Virus record (IMG/VR): IMGVR_UViG_3300025818_000103
Span: 1 to 32,130 of that record
Direction: 5' to 3' (one strand)
Source: a virus
Length of the DNA stretch: 32,130 nt
The translations under genes and the position numbers were made by a program. The stretch's first letter is position 1; the number at the start of each line of letters is the position of its first letter. Below are positions 30,588-32,130 of the stretch, piece by piece. The notes under the pieces are model-generated. The model saw only the letters and a program-made list of their open reading frames with translations, searched no databases and was not told the DNA's origin.

Positions 30588-30659
30588 TTAACGATGAAGG
30601 TATCCAGCAAGTGCAAAGCTAATTGCAAGGCAAATTAGAAAAACAGTCAAATTGTTCAT
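30588..30659 (-). CDS. possible 23-residue membrane peptide
   Basis: ATG 30659 to TAA 30590-30588 gives MNNLTVFLICLAISFALAGY and a short basic end. It is one perfect membrane span. It fills nearly all of the gap between a terminator and dcd. No Shine-Dalgarno is present, and the same bases contain a promoter candidate, so it may be chance. If real it resembles the small membrane peptides often found in phages. Confidence 0.35.
   Translation of the reverse strand: MNNLTVFLICLAISFALAGYLHR
30622..30650 (-). promoter_or_regulatory. promoter candidate for dcd
   Basis: On the reverse strand TTGACT (30650-30645), a 17-base spacer and TGCAAT (30627-30622), with five and four matches. The start would be near 30615, about 39 bases before the dcd ATG. 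It follows a terminator, which makes a new promoter plausible. Confidence 0.45.
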
Positions 30660-30664
30660 AAAGC

Positions 30665-30686
30665 AAGAAAGGGCACCGAAGTGCCC
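30665..30686 (-). terminator. intrinsic terminator after the acidic-tailed gene
   Basis: On the reverse strand GGGCAC and GTGCCC form a perfect 6-bp stem with a TTCG tetraloop (a very stable type), followed by TTTCTTGCTTT. It lies 17 bases after the stop of the gene at 30703. Confidence 0.7.
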
Positions 30687-30702
30687 ATTGTCGTGACGAT
30701 GA

Positions 30703-30969
30703 TCAGAACAAATCGTCTGCAGAGGCGGAACCAGTCGCTTCACCGTCATTCACCCAAAAAGACGCATAGGCGACGGGCGAGTCTTGCTGGCCTTTGACTT
30801 TGATGGGACCAGTGTGCGTAGGTGAACGCTCTGAAGTACCACGAGTGTTGGGCCAGACAGCAATTTCAAGCGTGTAATGACCGCGCTCGTTGGCTCCTGC
30901 TTTTTTCATTGCGCCGAGCAATTCGGCTGTAAGTTCCAAAGTACCTTTGAAAGTGGGGCGATTAGCCAT
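30703..30969 (-). CDS. 88-residue protein with acidic C-terminal tip
   Basis: ATG 30969 follows GGAGAG at seven bases. ATG 31023 is also in frame, just after the upstream stop and behind AGGGGG, and would add 18 residues. The product begins with FKGTLELTAELLGAMKKAGA, then strands, a Pro/Thr/Lys-rich loop, and a short end TGSASADDLF. The acidic-plus-Phe tip resembles the C-terminus of single-stranded DNA-binding proteins, which recruits partners, but the body is too short and not a clear OB fold. Context (exonuclease, zinc ribbon) suggests a DNA metabolism role. Unproven. Confidence 0.6.
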   Translation of the reverse strand: MANRPTFKGTLELTAELLGAMKKAGANERGHYTLEIAVWPNTRGTSERSPTHTGPIKVKGQQDSPVAYASFWVNDGEATGSASADDLF

Positions 30970-31024
30970 GGGGCGTCTCTCCGTAGGAGGATTAGTGTTG
31001 GTTGCCCATGTGGGCTTGATCATC

Positions 31025-31825
31025 TTACCCCCTATCCTCCGTAAGTGCAAACGCCTTGCCCCCTGGGTAGCAAGCCTTGAAATACCTCTTAACAGTGTCG
31101 TGCATGATGCGCTGCTGGCTGATCAGTTCAAAGCCGTCAAGATGCACCAGTTGTAGCGATGGCTCCACTTCTTTGTTTTCAGGATCGTAGCAGGCAATCA
31201 CACACCAGGCTTCTTCAATGGGACAGGAATAGAGCTGTTCGGCGGCCATGGCATACGCGCCAAGTTGTCGCTTGTAATCCGCCAATTGGTAATCAGGCTT
31301 TTCCTTGTAGCTGGTTTTCCAATCGACGAGAGCCACTGTCCCATCGCCCATTGCTGCCACCATATCTAACGTGCCCGAGAAACCAAGCTTGTCTTCTTCA
31401 TGCCACCATGCCACAGCACTTTCCACTAACACTGGCGAAGCAATGCCTTCAAGAAATGGCTCGACAGCTTCGTAATAGGGCTTCCAATCAGGAGCCCTGT
31501 CTAAATGGTGCTCAATGTCTTCGCCTTTGAAATGCTCTTCAATGACACCGTGCATCCATGTGCCACGATTGGCTGCAAGCCTGGTGCGACGCTTTGCTTC
31601 TTCTTCTCCCACACGCTTCCGCCAATTGATGAGAGCCATGATTTTCCCCACAGGAGCCATGGAGGAAAGCACAGTGGTCACTGATGGCAAAAGCATTCCC
31701 TGAGGCACATTAGGAAAGTCCACGCACTGATAGTGCCTTTTTCCATTGAGGCTAATGCGACGTGGCTCATAGTGCTGCAGGGAAGGCATGGAAAGGGCTT
31801 CAAGAGCAAGATCGTAACAAGCCAT
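31025..31825 (-). CDS. RecB/Cas4-like PD-(D/E)XK exonuclease
   Basis: 266 residues. The active-site series of the RecB-type nuclease fold is complete: RGTWMHGVIE (His92), Glu135, GTLD (Asp154), VDWKTS (Asp168, Lys170) and QLGAYA (Gln187, Tyr191). No Cys cluster for an iron-sulphur site like that of Cas4 or AddB is present. In phages such proteins act in recombination or in degradation of host DNA. The protein has no helicase domain. It is followed closely by the acidic-tailed protein, which could be a partner. Start at ATG 31825 is the longest; ATG 31789 is possible. Confidence 0.8.
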   Translation of the reverse strand: MACYDLALEALSMPSLQHYEPRRISLNGKRHYQCVDFPNVPQGMLLPSVTTVLSSMAPVGKIMALINWRKRVGEEEAKRRTRLAANRGTWMHGVIEEHFKGEDIEHHLDRAPDWKPYYEAVEPFLEGIASPVLVESAVAWWHEEDKLGFSGTLDMVAAMGDGTVALVDWKTSYKEKPDYQLADYKRQLGAYAMAAEQLYSCPIEEAWCVIACYDPENKEVEPSLQLVHLDGFELISQQRIMHDTVKRYFKACYPGGKAFALTEDRG

Positions 31826-31848
31826 TGTCGCCCATTGTCACTTTTCTG

Positions 31849-32097
31849 TCAAATGAAACGATCTAACTTGCCTTGCCACAACGAAGGACGAATCTTGCCA
31901 GAATCACGATCCCAGCAAGCTTTGCAATCAGGACACTGGTAAGCCACAGTACGGTCCCGGTCACGGTCGTAAATGCCCAGCACTCTTGAAAAGAATTTTG
32001 CATTGCCAAAGTGATGCCTGCTTTCTTCTGGAATGCGCTTTTCGTGCCATAAGCTTCCACACTTAGGACAATTAGCAATAAGTGAAAGGTCAATCAT
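31849..32097 (-). CDS. small zinc-ribbon protein
   Basis: 82 residues. CPKC (Cys10, Cys13) and CPDC (Cys55, Cys58) form the two knuckles of a zinc ribbon, with a basic middle (HEKRIPEESRHHFG) and an Arg/Asp-rich stretch. Zinc ribbons of this size bind DNA or RNA or act in transcription control. The start ATG overlaps the stop of an upstream gene by four bases (ATGA), so it is part of a longer operon. Specific role unknown. Confidence 0.7.
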   Translation of the reverse strand: MIDLSLIANCPKCGSLWHEKRIPEESRHHFGNAKFFSRVLGIYDRDRDRTVAYQCPDCKACWDRDSGKIRPSLWQGKLDRFI

Positions 32098-32130
32098 TGG
32101 TCGAAATCAAACAACGTTTCAAAGAGCAAA
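32094..32130 (-). CDS. C-terminal end of an upstream reverse gene (partial)
   Basis: The frame that ends in TGA 32096-32094 is open to the window edge and reads LLFETLFDFDQ, an acidic and aromatic tip. The ATGA overlap with the zinc-ribbon start supports it as a real gene end. Only about 11 codons are visible, so the identity cannot be given. Confidence 0.4.
   Translation of the reverse strand, partial: LLFETLFDFDQ

Noticed and set aside
31826-31848. Direct repeat GACAATGG before the exonuclease gene
   Set aside because: Two eight-base copies spaced by two bases, one carrying an out-of-frame ATG; too short to support a function.

Overview
The window looks like part of a long-tailed double-stranded DNA phage (siphovirus) genome, most likely a marine cyanophage. 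The evidence is a lambda-type tail module with tape measure protein, -1 frameshifted tail chaperone and M-L-K-J-like tip genes, followed by a long set of fibre and adhesin genes of the kind common in marine cyanophages, a lysis cassette, and nucleotide-metabolism genes (thyX, dcd, DUF3310). No photosynthesis, integrase, capsid or terminase genes are visible. The cyanophage assignment is an inference from family resemblance; the siphovirus morphology is much firmer.

Layout. Positions 1-11760 (+) hold the tail tube and tail tip: tail tube protein (5' end cut by the window), a terminator, small tail genes, the chaperone pair with a canonical slippery site, a 1434-residue tape measure protein, and M, L, K and I/J-like tip proteins in lambda order. 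Positions 11808-13549 (+) carry two further proteins with tail-tube-like domains. Positions 13552-23580 (+) are the adhesin region: a GGTG-repeat fibre, a fibre ending in an S74-type self-cleaving chaperone, a block of small adaptor proteins, two more fibre-head proteins, and a leucine-rich-repeat protein. Several overlooked short genes lie between them (57 and 47 codons). A lone reverse gene (23577-23906) interrupts the block before a last structural gene (23958-25190).

Positions 25335-27060 (-) form the lysis cassette: an anchored coiled-coil protein, a 50-residue holin candidate, a two-domain lysin (glucosaminidase plus L,D-transpeptidase-like domain) and an unknown protein. A single HNH nuclease gene (27152-27640, +) sits between this and the next reverse operon. 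Positions 27633-29161 (-) run from a promoter near 29200 through a small protein, a membrane protein, thyX and a DUF3310 protein, all overlapping or nearly touching. Positions 29611 to the right edge (-) contain nuclease, dcd, a possible 23-residue membrane peptide, a terminator, an acidic-tailed small protein, a RecB/Cas4-like exonuclease and a zinc-ribbon protein: the start of a DNA metabolism module.

The genes fit one programme: the forward strand builds the tail and its receptor-binding apparatus, while the reverse strand supplies lysis, nucleotide supply and DNA processing. The most notable points are the lysin with a YkuD-type HGG...GCVR site, a Dcd homologue whose catalytic Glu position is His, a ThyX with an expanded signature, a start codon held in the loop of a perfect hairpin, a Shine-Dalgarno sequence inside a terminator arm, and the LRR adhesin.
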